A DNA stretch of 48,969 nt from Verrucomicrobiia bacterium. GTDB taxonomy: Bacteria > Verrucomicrobiota > Verrucomicrobiia > Opitutales > Opitutaceae. Shown here piece after piece: positions 35,075-43,645 of this stretch. A model generated the notes under the pieces. That model searched no databases. It saw only the letters and a list, made by a program, of their open reading frames with translations, and was not told the origin of the DNA. The position numbers were made by a program, and so were the translations under genes. Where the stretch lies: contig WYBX01000050.1 in the NCBI GenBank assembly GCA_011525695.1, positions 1 through 48,969 of the forward strand. Reading direction: 5' to 3'. Within the stretch, counting starts at the first letter, position 1; each line of letters opens with the position of its first letter.

Positions 35075-36691
35075 CCCCGGAAACAGCCGGTTGCTCGAAA
35101 ACCGCGGGTCGCTGGTGAGATTGATGCCGAGGTCGCGCAATCCCGCCTCGTCGCCAGGCGGCGGCAGATGCGTGATATGTGCCTCGCAGCCCCGCAGCTC
35201 CCCGAGTTTGTCCACCGCCACCTGCGCCGCCGGATTCGTGGCCGCGCTGATGGCAAGCGCATTCAGCGTTTCGTCCAGATCCAAGCTGACGTTCTTGTTG
35301 AAGACCTGCCGCTTGAGCCGGGAAATCGAGTCGATCACCGCCGGGGCCAGCAAATGGATGTTCTCAGGCAGGCAGGCGAGTTCCTTGACGACATTGAGCA
35401 CCAGGCTGGAGGCGGCATGCATCAGCGTGCTGTTCTTGCCGGTGATGATCCGGCCGTCGTGCAACTGGAGTGCCGCGCCACAGAAGATTCCGCCATGCCC
35501 CTTCGCCTGCTCCTCGGCTTCGAGCGCCGCCCTCCGGGCCGGGCCCACCACCGGCCGATCCACATCCTTCAGCTGGTTCGCCTGCATCAACCGTTCCGCG
35601 CGCTCGGACGTATCCCGGTCCACCAGGCCCATCATGTATTCCCCGGCATAGCGGAAATACCGGCGGATGATCTCCTGTCGCGCCGCGGCCTGGCAGGCGG
35701 CGTCATCCACAATTCCAAACCCCGCCCGGTTCACGCCCATCTCCGTGGGTGACTGGTACGGTGAATCGCGGCCCGAGATCTTCTGGAGGATCAGCCGCAG
35801 GGCGGGGAAGATCTCGACGTCGCGGTTATAGTTCACCGCGGTCGTCCCGTAGGCCTCGAGGTGGTGCGGATCGATGACGTTCACGTCCCGCAGCTCCGCC
35901 GTGGCCGCCTCATAGGCGATGTTCACCGGATGCTTGAGCGGCAGGTTCCAGATGGGGAAGGTCTCGAACTTCGCGTAACCGGCCGCCTGGCCGCGCCGGT
36001 ATTCGTGGAACAGCTGCGCCAGGCAGGTCGCCAGCTTGCCGCTGCCCGGGCCCGGCCCGGTCACCACGACCAGCGGCTTCGTGGTCTCGATGTACGGATT
36101 CGCCCCGTAACCGTCGTCGCTCACGATCCGATCGATGTCGGTGGGATACCCGGGCGTCGCGCGATGGCAGTAAACCCGCACATTCCGGCGCTCCAGCTTG
36201 TTCCTGAAGATCCGGGCTGACGGCTGGTCCGCGTAACGCGTGATGACCACGGCGGTGACCTGGACGCCCCACTCGGCGAGGTCGTCGATCAGCTTGAGCG
36301 CGTCGGCATCGTAGGTGATGCCGAAATCGGCCCGGGTTTTCCGCTTTTCGATGTCGCCGGCAAAAATGCACAGGATGATGTCCGCCTGATCCCGCAGCTG
36401 CTGGAGCAGCCGCATCTTCACGTTGGGATCGAAGCCGGGCAGGACCCGGGCGGCATGAAAATCGAAGAGCAGTTTCCCGCCGAATTCCAGGTAGAGCTTG
36501 TTGTTGAACTGGCGGACGCGTTCCAGGATCGCGGCCGTCTGCTCCCGGAGATAACGCTGATTGTCAAAACCCGTGGCCCGCGGGCTCACCGCCTCCACGC
36601 GCACCGCCGATCCCGATCCGGCCGTCGCCGGCACGGTCGGCAGGTTCGTGGACGACTCGGGTGAGGAACGCACATCGGTGGTTGAAGCCAT
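35072..36691 (-). CDS. UPF0371 / DUF1846 family protein
   Basis: The 539-residue product belongs to DUF1846, a family of about 500 residues found in many bacteria, with a known fold but no assigned reaction. Diagnostic segments are TGFDNQRYLREQTAAIL, LYLEFGGKLLFDFHAARVLPGFDPN, DFGITYDADALKLIDDL, the P-loop-like VVVTGPGPGSGKLATCLAQL near residue 210, and GINLTSDPRFSSN at the end. The frame allows an ATG at 36727 (12 more residues); neither start has a clear ribosome site. The N-terminal 30 residues are Ser/Thr/Pro-rich. It is downstream of the kinase gene on the same strand, with about 200 bp between. The stop is the TAG of palindrome copy B. Confidence 0.88.
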   Translation of the reverse strand: MASTTDVRSSPESSTNLPTVPATAGSGSAVRVEAVSPRATGFDNQRYLREQTAAILERVRQFNNKLYLEFGGKLLFDFHAARVLPGFDPNVKMRLLQQLRDQADIILCIFAGDIEKRKTRADFGITYDADALKLIDDLAEWGVQVTAVVITRYADQPSARIFRNKLERRNVRVYCHRATPGYPTDIDRIVSDDGYGANPYIETTKPLVVVTGPGPGSGKLATCLAQLFHEYRRGQAAGYAKFETFPIWNLPLKHPVNIAYEAATAELRDVNVIDPHHLEAYGTTAVNYNRDVEIFPALRLILQKISGRDSPYQSPTEMGVNRAGFGIVDDAACQAAARQEIIRRYFRYAGEYMMGLVDRDTSERAERLMQANQLKDVDRPVVGPARRAALEAEEQAKGHGGIFCGAALQLHDGRIITGKNSTLMHAASSLVLNVVKELACLPENIHLLAPAVIDSISRLKRQVFNKNVSLDLDETLNALAISAATNPAAQVAVDKLGELRGCEAHITHLPPPGDEAGLRDLGINLTSDPRFSSNRLFPG

Positions 36692-36798
36692 GGAGTTGGC
36701 GCCACGATGCGGCCCCGCTACCGACATACAAGCTGCGGCCGCTGCAGCCCTGCATGGATAAGCAAACCTATCGGGAATATCAGTCGCACCAATCCCGA

Positions 36799-36897
36799 GA
36801 AAATGTCGCCGGCATTTTCGATCCGCAGCGTGCCGGGTGGTTCGCCCCAGCCTTCGGGGCCTTCAAGTCGGACCGCCGCAAGACCGGCGGGCTGCTA
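36799..36897 (-). repeat. Stop-codon composite element, copy E (cNMP kinase gene)
   Basis: On the minus strand it begins at the kinase stop TAG (CTA at 36895-36897), runs 75 bp to 36823, then a 3-nt spacer and the hairpin GAAAATGYC-N3-GGCATTTTC at 36799-36819 (one stem mismatch). The 75-bp part shares TAGCAGCC, CGGTCTT and GACTTGAAGG with copy C. The preceding base gives GTAG. Confidence 0.85.
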
Positions 36898-37992
36898 CCG
36901 AGCCAGCGGCAGCGTGAAGGCGAACGTCGCGCCCTTGCCCGGCACGCTGGTGGCCCAGATCCGGCCGCCGTGATCCTCGGCAATCTTCCGGCAAATCGTG
37001 AGCCCCAGCCCCGTGCCGTTGGGCTTGCCGAACGTCGCAAAGGGCTTGAACAGCGAGTTGGCAATCTCAGGTGGAATCCCGCCGCCGTGATCCTGCACCT
37101 CCACCAGGAGTTCGCGACCGACCTTCCTGAACCGCATCTCGATCTCCCCGCCCGACTTCATCTCATCCGCGGCATTGCTCAGCAGATTGTAGAAGAGCCG
37201 CGAGACGCGCAGCGGATCGATTCGCACCGGGACCCGCGGCGGCGGCGTCGCCATCACCAGCTTGACCCCGCGCTGGGCCAGCTCGTCCGCCACCTCGTCC
37301 CGCAGCGAGTTCAGGTACGGGGCAAACTTGACCGGCCGCAGCTTCGGCCCCTGGCCTCCGGGCCGCACGAAGTCGATCAGCTCCTGCAGCATGGTCGAAA
37401 TCCGCTCCGTTTGCTTCGCGACCATGGCCCGGGCCTGGACCCGCGTCGGCAACCGCGTCCCCCGGCTGCAGGCCAGATCCGTCGCGAGCCGGATCACGGC
37501 CAGCGGTACCTTGAAATCATGCACGATCGTCGTCGCGAACCGCCCGATGATGGCCATCCGCTCCGCATGGATCATCTCCTCTACATACTTCTGGTTCAGC
37601 TGCCGCATCCGGCGGCTGAACTCCCGGATGATTCCCAGGGCCAACCGCGGCCGTCGCTCCAGCAACTGCAGCAGCTTCCGTCGCTCCACGAAATGAGTCC
37701 GCGTCTTCGTCACCGCGGTCGCGGTCGCCGACCTCGGCGCATCATCGACGACCGCCATTTCGCCAAAGAAGTCGCCGGGCCCGATGCTCGCCAGGCTCAA
37801 TGACTCCTGCGCGCTCGTCACCGCGGAAATCCGCACCCGGCCGGACACGATCACGTAAAAGCCATCTCCCTCGTCACCCGCGGAAAAAATGATCTCACCG
37901 GGCTGGTAGGTGCGGACCTGGGCCTCCCGCTCGAGCAACCGCAATTCAGGACCGAGCACCGTGACTGATTTCGAGGTTTTGCTGGAGGCCAT
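36895..37992 (-). CDS. Soluble sensor histidine kinase with cyclic-nucleotide-binding domain
   Basis: The 365-residue protein has a cNMP-binding (CRP-like) domain at residues about 15-130 (YQPGEIIFSAGDEGDGFYVIVSGRVRI, GPGDFFGEMAVVDDAPRSATA). A histidine kinase core follows: H-box FATTIVHDFKVPL with H158, N-box FYNLLSNAADEM, then DHGGGIPPE and GTGLGLTICRKIAEDHGG. There is no membrane segment. The cNMP domain lacks a DNA-binding HTH, so the input is probably an allosteric ligand or redox signal rather than DNA. No response regulator is adjacent. The open frame to 38541 is a shadow of htrA; the ATG at 37992 gives the MASSKTSKSV start. It is divergent from htrA with a 181-bp shared region. Confidence 0.9.
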   Translation of the reverse strand: MASSKTSKSVTVLGPELRLLEREAQVRTYQPGEIIFSAGDEGDGFYVIVSGRVRISAVTSAQESLSLASIGPGDFFGEMAVVDDAPRSATATAVTKTRTHFVERRKLLQLLERRPRLALGIIREFSRRMRQLNQKYVEEMIHAERMAIIGRFATTIVHDFKVPLAVIRLATDLACSRGTRLPTRVQARAMVAKQTERISTMLQELIDFVRPGGQGPKLRPVKFAPYLNSLRDEVADELAQRGVKLVMATPPPRVPVRIDPLRVSRLFYNLLSNAADEMKSGGEIEMRFRKVGRELLVEVQDHGGGIPPEIANSLFKPFATFGKPNGTGLGLTICRKIAEDHGGRIWATSVPGKGATFAFTLPLAR

Positions 37993-38173
37993 GGGCTGGA
38001 CGTCCCACTGTGGGCAACTCCTTGCAGCGCGTAAAGCGGCAGTTTCAGCAGCCCGGCAGCGTGCCGGTGTTCCGGCCGCGCGAACAGCCAGCCCGGGTTC
38101 GCCCGAACCTTTCCATTTTGTAATCCTCCTGCAAGGAGCCCGACAGGCGACCATGGCATCTTCCGGGCACGCC
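37993..38173. promoter_or_regulatory. Divergent promoter region cNMP kinase / htrA
   Basis: The 181-bp gap includes the palindrome GGTTCG-CC-CGAACC (38096-38109) followed by a T-rich run, and a CTCCT-GC-AAGGAG hairpin (38127-38139) that could sequester or present a ribosome-binding AAGGAG for htrA. Both lie upstream of the ATG at 38174. No hexamers were recognised. Confidence 0.45.
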
Positions 38174-39691
38174 ATGAATACCAAACCTTCTCTCCTTAAC
38201 CGCCAGCGGGGCCTCTGGGCCGCAGGCGTGCTCGCGATTGCGGGCGCGTTCGCCGCTGGCGCGCAATCCAACAAATCCGAGGTCGCCATCCAGCGCGACC
38301 CGACCCCCGTCAACCGCGGCACCCTCGAGGCCGCCAGCTTCTCCGACGTCGTGAAGCGGGTCTCGCCCAGCGTAGTCAAGATCACCACCGAAACCCGCGC
38401 CCGGCGGATTCCGACCCGCGGCGGCCAGCTCCCGCCCGGCCTCGAGGACCATCCGATGTTTCGCCAGTTCTTCGGCGAACGGATGCCCGAGATGCGGCAG
38501 CGCCCGCAGAGCGGACTCGGCTCCGGCGTCATCATCAGCAACGACGGCTATATCGTGACCAACAACCACGTGATCGACGGCGCCGATGTCGTCACCGTCG
38601 CGCTCAATGACGGCCGCGAGTTCGAGGCAAAGGTCGTCGGCCGCGATCCTCAGACCGACATCGCCGTCGTGAAGGTCGACGCGAAGGATCTGCCGGCCGT
38701 CACGTTTGCCGACACCTCGGCCCTCGAGGTGGGTGATCGCGTGCTCGCGCTCGGCAATCCGTTCGGGATCGGCGAGACCGTCACCAGCGGCATCATCAGC
38801 GCCAAGAGCCGCAACATCGGCATTCTCGCCGACGTCGAGGGCTACGAGGATTTCATCCAGACCGATGCCGCGATCAATCCCGGCAATTCGGGCGGCGCGC
38901 TGATCGATGTCGACGGCCGGTTGGTCGGCATCAACACCGCCATCCTGAGCCGCAGCGGTGGCTTCCAGGGCGTCGGGCTGGCCGTGCCCGCCAACCTCGT
39001 CAGCCAGGTGGCCGACAGCCTGGTCCGGACCGGCAAGGTCGTCCGCGGCTACCTCGGCGTGAACATTCAGAGCCTCACGCCCGCCCTCGCCGGTTCCTTC
39101 GAACTGGAGAGCAACCAGGGCGCACTCGTGAGCGAAGTCGTCCCCAATGCCCCGGCCGCCAAGGCCGGACTGAAGCCGGGCGACGTCATCACGGGCCTCA
39201 ATGGCCAGCCGGTCACCGATGCCAGTAACCTTCGGCTCCAGGTGAGCACCTTCGCCCCGGGCACCAAGATTGAACTCGAGGTCCTGCGCGACGGCCGCGA
39301 GCAGACGATCACTGCCACCACCGGCGAGCGGCCCGGCTCGCGCCGCGGAAACCGGGACGGCGATGAGCTGTATTCGCATGACCAATCCACCGACGAAGGG
39401 GCCCTGAATGGCGTGGCCGTCGACGATCTCACGCCGGCCGTCCGCAACCGGATGAACCTCCCCGGCAGGCTCGAGGGTGCGGTCATCACCAACGTCGATC
39501 CGGAGTCTCCCGCCGCCCGCGCCGGCCTGCGCCCCGGCGATGTGATCCTCGAGATCAACAAGGAACGCGTGAAATCCGCGGACGACGCGGTCGCTCTGAG
39601 CGCCAAGGGGGATTCGAAGAAGACGCTCGTGCGCGTCTGGTCGCGCGGCAGCACCGTCTTCGTGGTCGTCGACGAGGCGAATGGCGCATGA
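38174..39691 (+). CDS. htrA: Periplasmic serine protease, DegP/HtrA family
   Basis: HtrA proteases degrade or refold damaged envelope proteins. The 505-residue product starts with a signal peptide (GLWAAGVLAIAGAFAAGAQS). The trypsin-like domain has the triad H132 (TNNHVID), D162 (TDIAVVKV) and S239 (GNSGGAL). Two PDZ domains follow, about 290-380 and 400-500 (GYLGVNI, RAGLRPGDVILEINKERV). A Pro/Gly-rich region QLPPGLEDHPMFRQFFGE after the signal matches the LA-loop region. The frame is open upstream to 37910, but the ATG at 38174 precedes the signal peptide. An intrinsic terminator follows at 39785. Confidence 0.95.
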   Translation: MNTKPSLLNRQRGLWAAGVLAIAGAFAAGAQSNKSEVAIQRDPTPVNRGTLEAASFSDVVKRVSPSVVKITTETRARRIPTRGGQLPPGLEDHPMFRQFFGERMPEMRQRPQSGLGSGVIISNDGYIVTNNHVIDGADVVTVALNDGREFEAKVVGRDPQTDIAVVKVDAKDLPAVTFADTSALEVGDRVLALGNPFGIGETVTSGIISAKSRNIGILADVEGYEDFIQTDAAINPGNSGGALIDVDGRLVGINTAILSRSGGFQGVGLAVPANLVSQVADSLVRTGKVVRGYLGVNIQSLTPALAGSFELESNQGALVSEVVPNAPAAKAGLKPGDVITGLNGQPVTDASNLRLQVSTFAPGTKIELEVLRDGREQTITATTGERPGSRRGNRDGDELYSHDQSTDEGALNGVAVDDLTPAVRNRMNLPGRLEGAVITNVDPESPAARAGLRPGDVILEINKERVKSADDAVALSAKGDSKKTLVRVWSRGSTVFVVVDEANGA

Positions 39692-39784
39692 CCGGCGCCG
39701 TGGACACCCCGCGCGGACGCGGGTTGCACCCCATCGCCCGCGGGCGGGATGTCCGGTAGCCTCGAGACGCAGTGTTGTTGTTCA

Positions 39785-39835
39785 GACCCCCGCACCGTGG
39801 TGCTCAGGCACGGCGGCGTCGGGGGTCTTTTTTTT
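39785..39835 (+). terminator. Intrinsic terminator of htrA
   Basis: GACCCCCG and CGGGGGTC form the main stem around an inner CCGTG/CACGG stem, followed by eight T. It is about 90 bp downstream of the htrA stop and is the clearest Rho-independent terminator in the window. Confidence 0.9.
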
Positions 39836-40155
39836 CCGGGTTGGTCATTGGCCTGTCGCGCGCGGCCGGGCAGCCGGGCAGCCCGCTTCACCGTTGGCTT
39901 TTCCATCCCGAACGTCACAAATTGGACCAAACCTGCCGCAGGATAACCCCGTGTTGCCCGCAGCGGGGAACGCCTGCCCTCACACTTTCAGTCCCAGTGA
40001 CATTCCTGGAGGGACGACCTCCGTGTCGTCCACAAACCCAATGTGAAATTCGTCCTGCGCAACTCTTCGATCAATGGCCGTGACGGAGCACGGCCCTCCA
40101 TGAAACCGTTTCCAACTCATTGATGCTCGTTTCTCTTTCCAATCCAAAATGACCC
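39836..40155. other. Gene-free stretch before the response regulator gene
   Basis: No gene. Positions 40004-40103 are a copy of the ATGGAGGG palindrome family (outer ends TCCTGGAGGG and CCCTCCATGA). The 50 bp from 40104 to 40155 are AT-rich for this window and must carry the ribosome site and possibly the promoter of the two-component genes. Confidence 0.6.
40004..40103. repeat. ATGGAGGG palindrome family copy
   Basis: A 100-bp element with internal stems GGACGAC...GTCGTCC and GGCCGTG...CACGGCC and near-complementary outer ends. It has the short inner loop form. Confidence 0.8.
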
Positions 40156-40827
40156 ATGCGTGTCCTCGTCGTCGAAGATGATGCCAAGATTGCCTCGTTC
40201 GTGGTCCGCGGACTCAAACAGGCCGGCTTCGCTGTTGATCATGCCGCGGATGGCGACACCGGGCTGGCGCTGGCCGAATCGACGGATTACGACGCGGCGA
40301 TTGTCGACGTGATGCTGCCCCGGCTCGACGGCATCAGCCTGGTGAAACGCCTTCGGGCGACCCGGAAGCCGGTGCCTGTCCTTTTCCTCAGCGCGAGGAC
40401 GTCCGTCGATGACCGGGTGAAGGGGCTGCAGGCTGGCGGCGATGATTATCTCACCAAGCCCTTCGCGTTCTCCGAACTGCTGGCGCGGGTCCAGGCCCTG
40501 ATCCGCCGCGCCACGTCCTCGCCCGAGACCACGCGGCTCGTCGCCGGCGACGTCACGCTGGATCTCATGACGCGCGAGGTGACGCGGGCGGGCGAGCCGG
40601 TCGAGTTGCAGCCGCGGGAGTTTTCCCTGCTTGCCTACCTGATGCGCCATGCCGGCCGGCCGGTCAGCAAGACGATGATCCTCGAACACGTGTGGGATTA
40701 CAGCTTCGACCCGCAGACCAACGTCGTCGACGTCGTCGTTTCCCGGCTGCGGGCCAAGATTGATCCGGACCACCGGCGGCTGGAGACCGTCCGCGGCGTG
40801 GGCTATGTCTTCCGTCCGCATGCTTGA
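40156..40827 (+). CDS. OmpR/PhoB-family response regulator
   Basis: The 223-residue protein has a receiver domain (residues 1-115; acidic pocket EDD at 7-9, phospho-acceptor D51 in VDVMLPRLDG, conserved K in YLTKPF) and a winged-helix DNA-binding domain (residues 125-220; REFSLLAYLMRHAGRPVSK, VVDVVVSRLRAKID, GVGYVFR). The closest character is the QseB/CusR/TctD branch. Its last 8 bases overlap the start of the kinase gene, so the two are translationally coupled partners. The target genes cannot be read from the window. Confidence 0.94.
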   Translation: MRVLVVEDDAKIASFVVRGLKQAGFAVDHAADGDTGLALAESTDYDAAIVDVMLPRLDGISLVKRLRATRKPVPVLFLSARTSVDDRVKGLQAGGDDYLTKPFAFSELLARVQALIRRATSSPETTRLVAGDVTLDLMTREVTRAGEPVELQPREFSLLAYLMRHAGRPVSKTMILEHVWDYSFDPQTNVVDVVVSRLRAKIDPDHRRLETVRGVGYVFRPHA

Positions 40828-42271
40828 CCGGCTCGGCCAGTCCCTCGCGCTCCGGCTCGCCGTGCGCTACACCGTGGTGTTCGCGCTCACGCTGGCGGTG
40901 GTGTTTTCCGCCCTCTACTGGGTCCTTGCGACCGCGCTCGAGCGGCGCGAAAGCGAGGCGGTCGAACGGCGGGCCGATTTGCTCAAGGCCGCGTTCGAAT
41001 ACGGCGGCACGCGGGCGATGCGTGCGCAGATGAATACGGATCGCTCGCCCGAGGTGCGCTCCTATTTCGTCCGGATCGTCGGACCGAACGACGAGCCGAT
41101 CTTCGAGCATGTGCCGGCGAACTGGGTCGAGACCCAGGTGCAACAGCTCCGGGTGCCCTTGTTGGAACGGTTCGGCATCGCCGCCACCCAGGAGGTTCGC
41201 ACCGAGACGGTGCGCGTGCCGGAGAACGCGTTTCGCGATTACGCCATCGCCCTGCGCCCGCTGCGCGGCGGGCTGCTGCTGCAAGTGGGGCGGAGCACCG
41301 ACAATCGCGCCGTGCTCCTGGCCCCGATCCGCCGTGCCTTTGGCTGGGTCGGCGGCGGCGCCCTGCTGCTTTCGCTCGGCTTTGGGACGCTGGTCGGCTG
41401 GCGGGCCACCCGGCCGCTGCGCGCCGTGTCGGCCACGGCGCGGCGGATCCTGGAAACGGGAGATTTCTCCGCCCGGGTACCCGGCCCCGGGGGCACGGAC
41501 GAACTCGCCGTGCTCGCACGGCAAATCAACACCCTGCTCGATCGCAACGCGGCCCACGTGCGTGTGCTCCGCGAGACCCTCGACAACCTGGCCCACGATC
41601 TCCGGACGCCGCTCACTCGGCTGCGCGGAATCGCGGAACTGGCCATGCAGGATGCGGGCGACCCCGCCGAGGCGCGCGCCGCCCTGGCCGACTGCGTGAA
41701 CGAGTCCGACCGATTGCAGCACCTGCTCGAGGCGCTGCTCGACATCTCCGCCGCCGAAGCCGGGGCGTTGACGCTCAATCGCGACACCATCGATGTGAGG
41801 GTGCTGGTCGAACGTGCGGCCGATCTGTACCGGGAGGTCGCCGAGGAAAAGTCCATCTCGATCACGCTCGATCAGCCGGCCAAAGCCGAGTGCGCGGCCG
41901 ATGCCATCCGGCTCGGCCAGGCCATCAACAACCTGCTCGACAACGCGCTCAAGTACACGCCGTCGGGTGGCCAGGTGACCCTGTCCGTTCGCGATCAGCC
42001 CGATGCGGTCGAGCTGACGGTGCAGGACAATGGCCCGGGCGTGCCCGCGGCGGAACGCGAGTCGATTTTTCGCCGGCTTTACCGCGGCGATGCGAGCCGA
42101 TCACAGCGCGGGCTCGGGCTCGGGCTGAGCCTGGTGAAGGCCATCGTCGAGGCGCACGCCGGCACGGTGTCGATCGACGACGCCGCTGGCGGGGGCGCTC
42201 GGTTCACGGTCCGGCTGCCGAAGGCGATCGGACAGCTGGGCAGGTCGGATGTTGGCAGGCCGGAAGGTTGA
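40820..42271 (+). CDS. Membrane sensor histidine kinase (partner of the OmpR-type regulator)
   Basis: The 483-residue protein has a membrane segment near residues 12-37 (VRYTVVFALTLAVVFSALYWVL), a periplasmic sensor stretch to about residue 170, a second membrane segment (GWVGGGALLLSLGFGTLVGW) and a HAMP domain. The HisKA domain has H259 in NLAHDLRTPLTRLRG, and the ATPase domain has INNLLDNALKYTP, VQDNGPGVP and RGLGLGLSLVKAIVEAHAG. The ATG at 40820 overlaps the regulator stop. The last 12 or so residues (GQLGRSDVGRPEG) come from a 7-8 nt tandem tract running through the stop codon, so the natural end was probably near RFTVRLPKA. Confidence 0.93.
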   Translation: MLDRLGQSLALRLAVRYTVVFALTLAVVFSALYWVLATALERRESEAVERRADLLKAAFEYGGTRAMRAQMNTDRSPEVRSYFVRIVGPNDEPIFEHVPANWVETQVQQLRVPLLERFGIAATQEVRTETVRVPENAFRDYAIALRPLRGGLLLQVGRSTDNRAVLLAPIRRAFGWVGGGALLLSLGFGTLVGWRATRPLRAVSATARRILETGDFSARVPGPGGTDELAVLARQINTLLDRNAAHVRVLRETLDNLAHDLRTPLTRLRGIAELAMQDAGDPAEARAALADCVNESDRLQHLLEALLDISAAEAGALTLNRDTIDVRVLVERAADLYREVAEEKSISITLDQPAKAECAADAIRLGQAINNLLDNALKYTPSGGQVTLSVRDQPDAVELTVQDNGPGVPAAERESIFRRLYRGDASRSQRGLGLGLSLVKAIVEAHAGTVSIDDAAGGGARFTVRLPKAIGQLGRSDVGRPEG

Positions 42272-42293
42272 AAGTTGGCAGGTTGGAAGGTGG
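42232..42293 (+). repeat. GTTGGMAG tandem tract at the kinase C-terminus
   Basis: Units of the form GTTGGCAG, GTTGGAAG and GTTGAAA repeat with a period of 7-8 nt. The tract covers the last codons and the stop of the kinase gene and continues 22 bp beyond it. Confidence 0.7.
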
Positions 42294-42370
42294 GGAAGCG
42301 CCACCGGTCCTGGCAGTCGAACGTTTGACTCGCGCCGGCATTCCGATTGCCTGCCCTGTTTTTCCATCGA

Positions 42371-43645
42371 ATGGCCGACTTCCTCACCGACAAACCCTCG
42401 AACCTGCAACGCGCATTTCTCGTGGGGGTCCAGACCGCCGAGATGGCTGACGGCGAAGGCGCCGAACTCCTCAGTGAGCTGAAGGAACTGGTCGAAAACC
42501 TCCGGATCGAGGTCGCGCGCAGCACCTTGGTGCACCTCCGACGCCCAAACCCCGCCCTCCTCCTCGGCAGCGGCAAAGCCGAGGAACTGGTGGCCCTGGC
42601 CCGGGCCGATGGCGCCGATGTCATCGTGTTCGATGAGGCGCTCTCCCCCGCGCAGCAGCGCAACTGGGAAGAACTCTCCGGGCTTGCCGTGATCGACCGT
42701 CAGGAGGTCATCCTCGAGATTTTTGCGGATCGCGCGCACACCCGCGAGGCGATCCTGCAGGTGGCGCTCGCGCGGATGGAATACTCGCTGCCGCGGCTGA
42801 CGCGGGCCTGGACCCATCTTTCGCGCCAGCGCGGCAAGGGCGCGCTCGGCGGCGAGGGCGAGACCCAGCTCGAGCAGGATCGCCGGATCGTTCGCGATCG
42901 GATTGCGCACCTGAAGGCGGAGCTGAAGAAGGTCGTCTCGCAGCGCGATGTCCAGCGGCGGAAGCGCCAGCGCGTGCCCGTGCCCACCTGCGCGATTGTC
43001 GGCTACACCAATGCCGGCAAGTCCACCCTGCTGAACAAGCTGACCGGGGCCCGGGTGCTCGTGGTCGACAAGCTTTTTGCGACGCTGGATCCCACGACGC
43101 GGCAGCTCGTCCTGCGCGGCAACCAGAAGCTGCTCGTCACGGACACCGTCGGGTTCATCCGCCGGCTGCCGCATGGGCTGGTCGAGGCGTTCAAGGCGAC
43201 GCTCGAGGAAACGATCGTGGCCGACTTCCTGATCCATGTCATCGATGTGACGAATCCGAATTTCGAGCACCATCACGCCACCACGCTGGCGGTGCTGGAG
43301 GAACTGGGTGCCGCCGATCGCACGATGGTGACGGTTTTCAACAAGCTCGATGCCGCCACTCCCGCGATGGTGCAACGCGCCCGGCGGCTCGCGCCCGACG
43401 CCCTGCTGGTCAGCGCGCACACGGGCGAGGGGCTGGAATCGCTCGAGGCCCGCTGCCTGGAACTGATTGCGGAAAAGCATCAGGCCACCGAGCTGCTGGT
43501 GCCGCACGGGCGTTACGATGTCATCGCACGCATGCATGCCGTGGGCCACATCCAGAGCCAGGAACAGGAGGACGGGGCCGTCCGATTGCGCGGTCGTTAC
43601 CCGGCCGCCCAAGCCGCCTTTTTCGAACCGTTCGTGGTCCGGTAG
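42371..43645 (+). CDS. hflX: GTPase HflX
   Basis: HflX is a ribosome-associated GTPase that splits stalled 70S ribosomes, for example under heat stress. The 424-residue protein has the N-terminal HflX domain (ARSTLVHLRRPNPALLLGSGKAEEL) and a coiled linker (LSRQRGKGALGGEGETQLEQDRR). The G domain has G1 GYTNAGKST at 211-219, G3 DTVGF, and G4 NKLD. The frame allows a TTG at 42347; the ATG at 42371 (MADFLTDKPSN) is preferred. It lies 99 bp after the kinase gene. The stop TAG is the start of palindrome copy C, and the C-terminus (AAFFEPFVVR) looks complete. Confidence 0.94.
   Translation: MADFLTDKPSNLQRAFLVGVQTAEMADGEGAELLSELKELVENLRIEVARSTLVHLRRPNPALLLGSGKAEELVALARADGADVIVFDEALSPAQQRNWEELSGLAVIDRQEVILEIFADRAHTREAILQVALARMEYSLPRLTRAWTHLSRQRGKGALGGEGETQLEQDRRIVRDRIAHLKAELKKVVSQRDVQRRKRQRVPVPTCAIVGYTNAGKSTLLNKLTGARVLVVDKLFATLDPTTRQLVLRGNQKLLVTDTVGFIRRLPHGLVEAFKATLEETIVADFLIHVIDVTNPNFEHHHATTLAVLEELGAADRTMVTVFNKLDAATPAMVQRARRLAPDALLVSAHTGEGLESLEARCLELIAEKHQATELLVPHGRYDVIARMHAVGHIQSQEQEDGAVRLRGRYPAAQAAFFEPFVVR

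Noticed and set aside
36895..38541. Kinase start further upstream (548 residues)
   Set aside because: The extra 183 residues are antisense to htrA and lack any domain; the ATG at 37992 begins the protein just before the cNMP domain.
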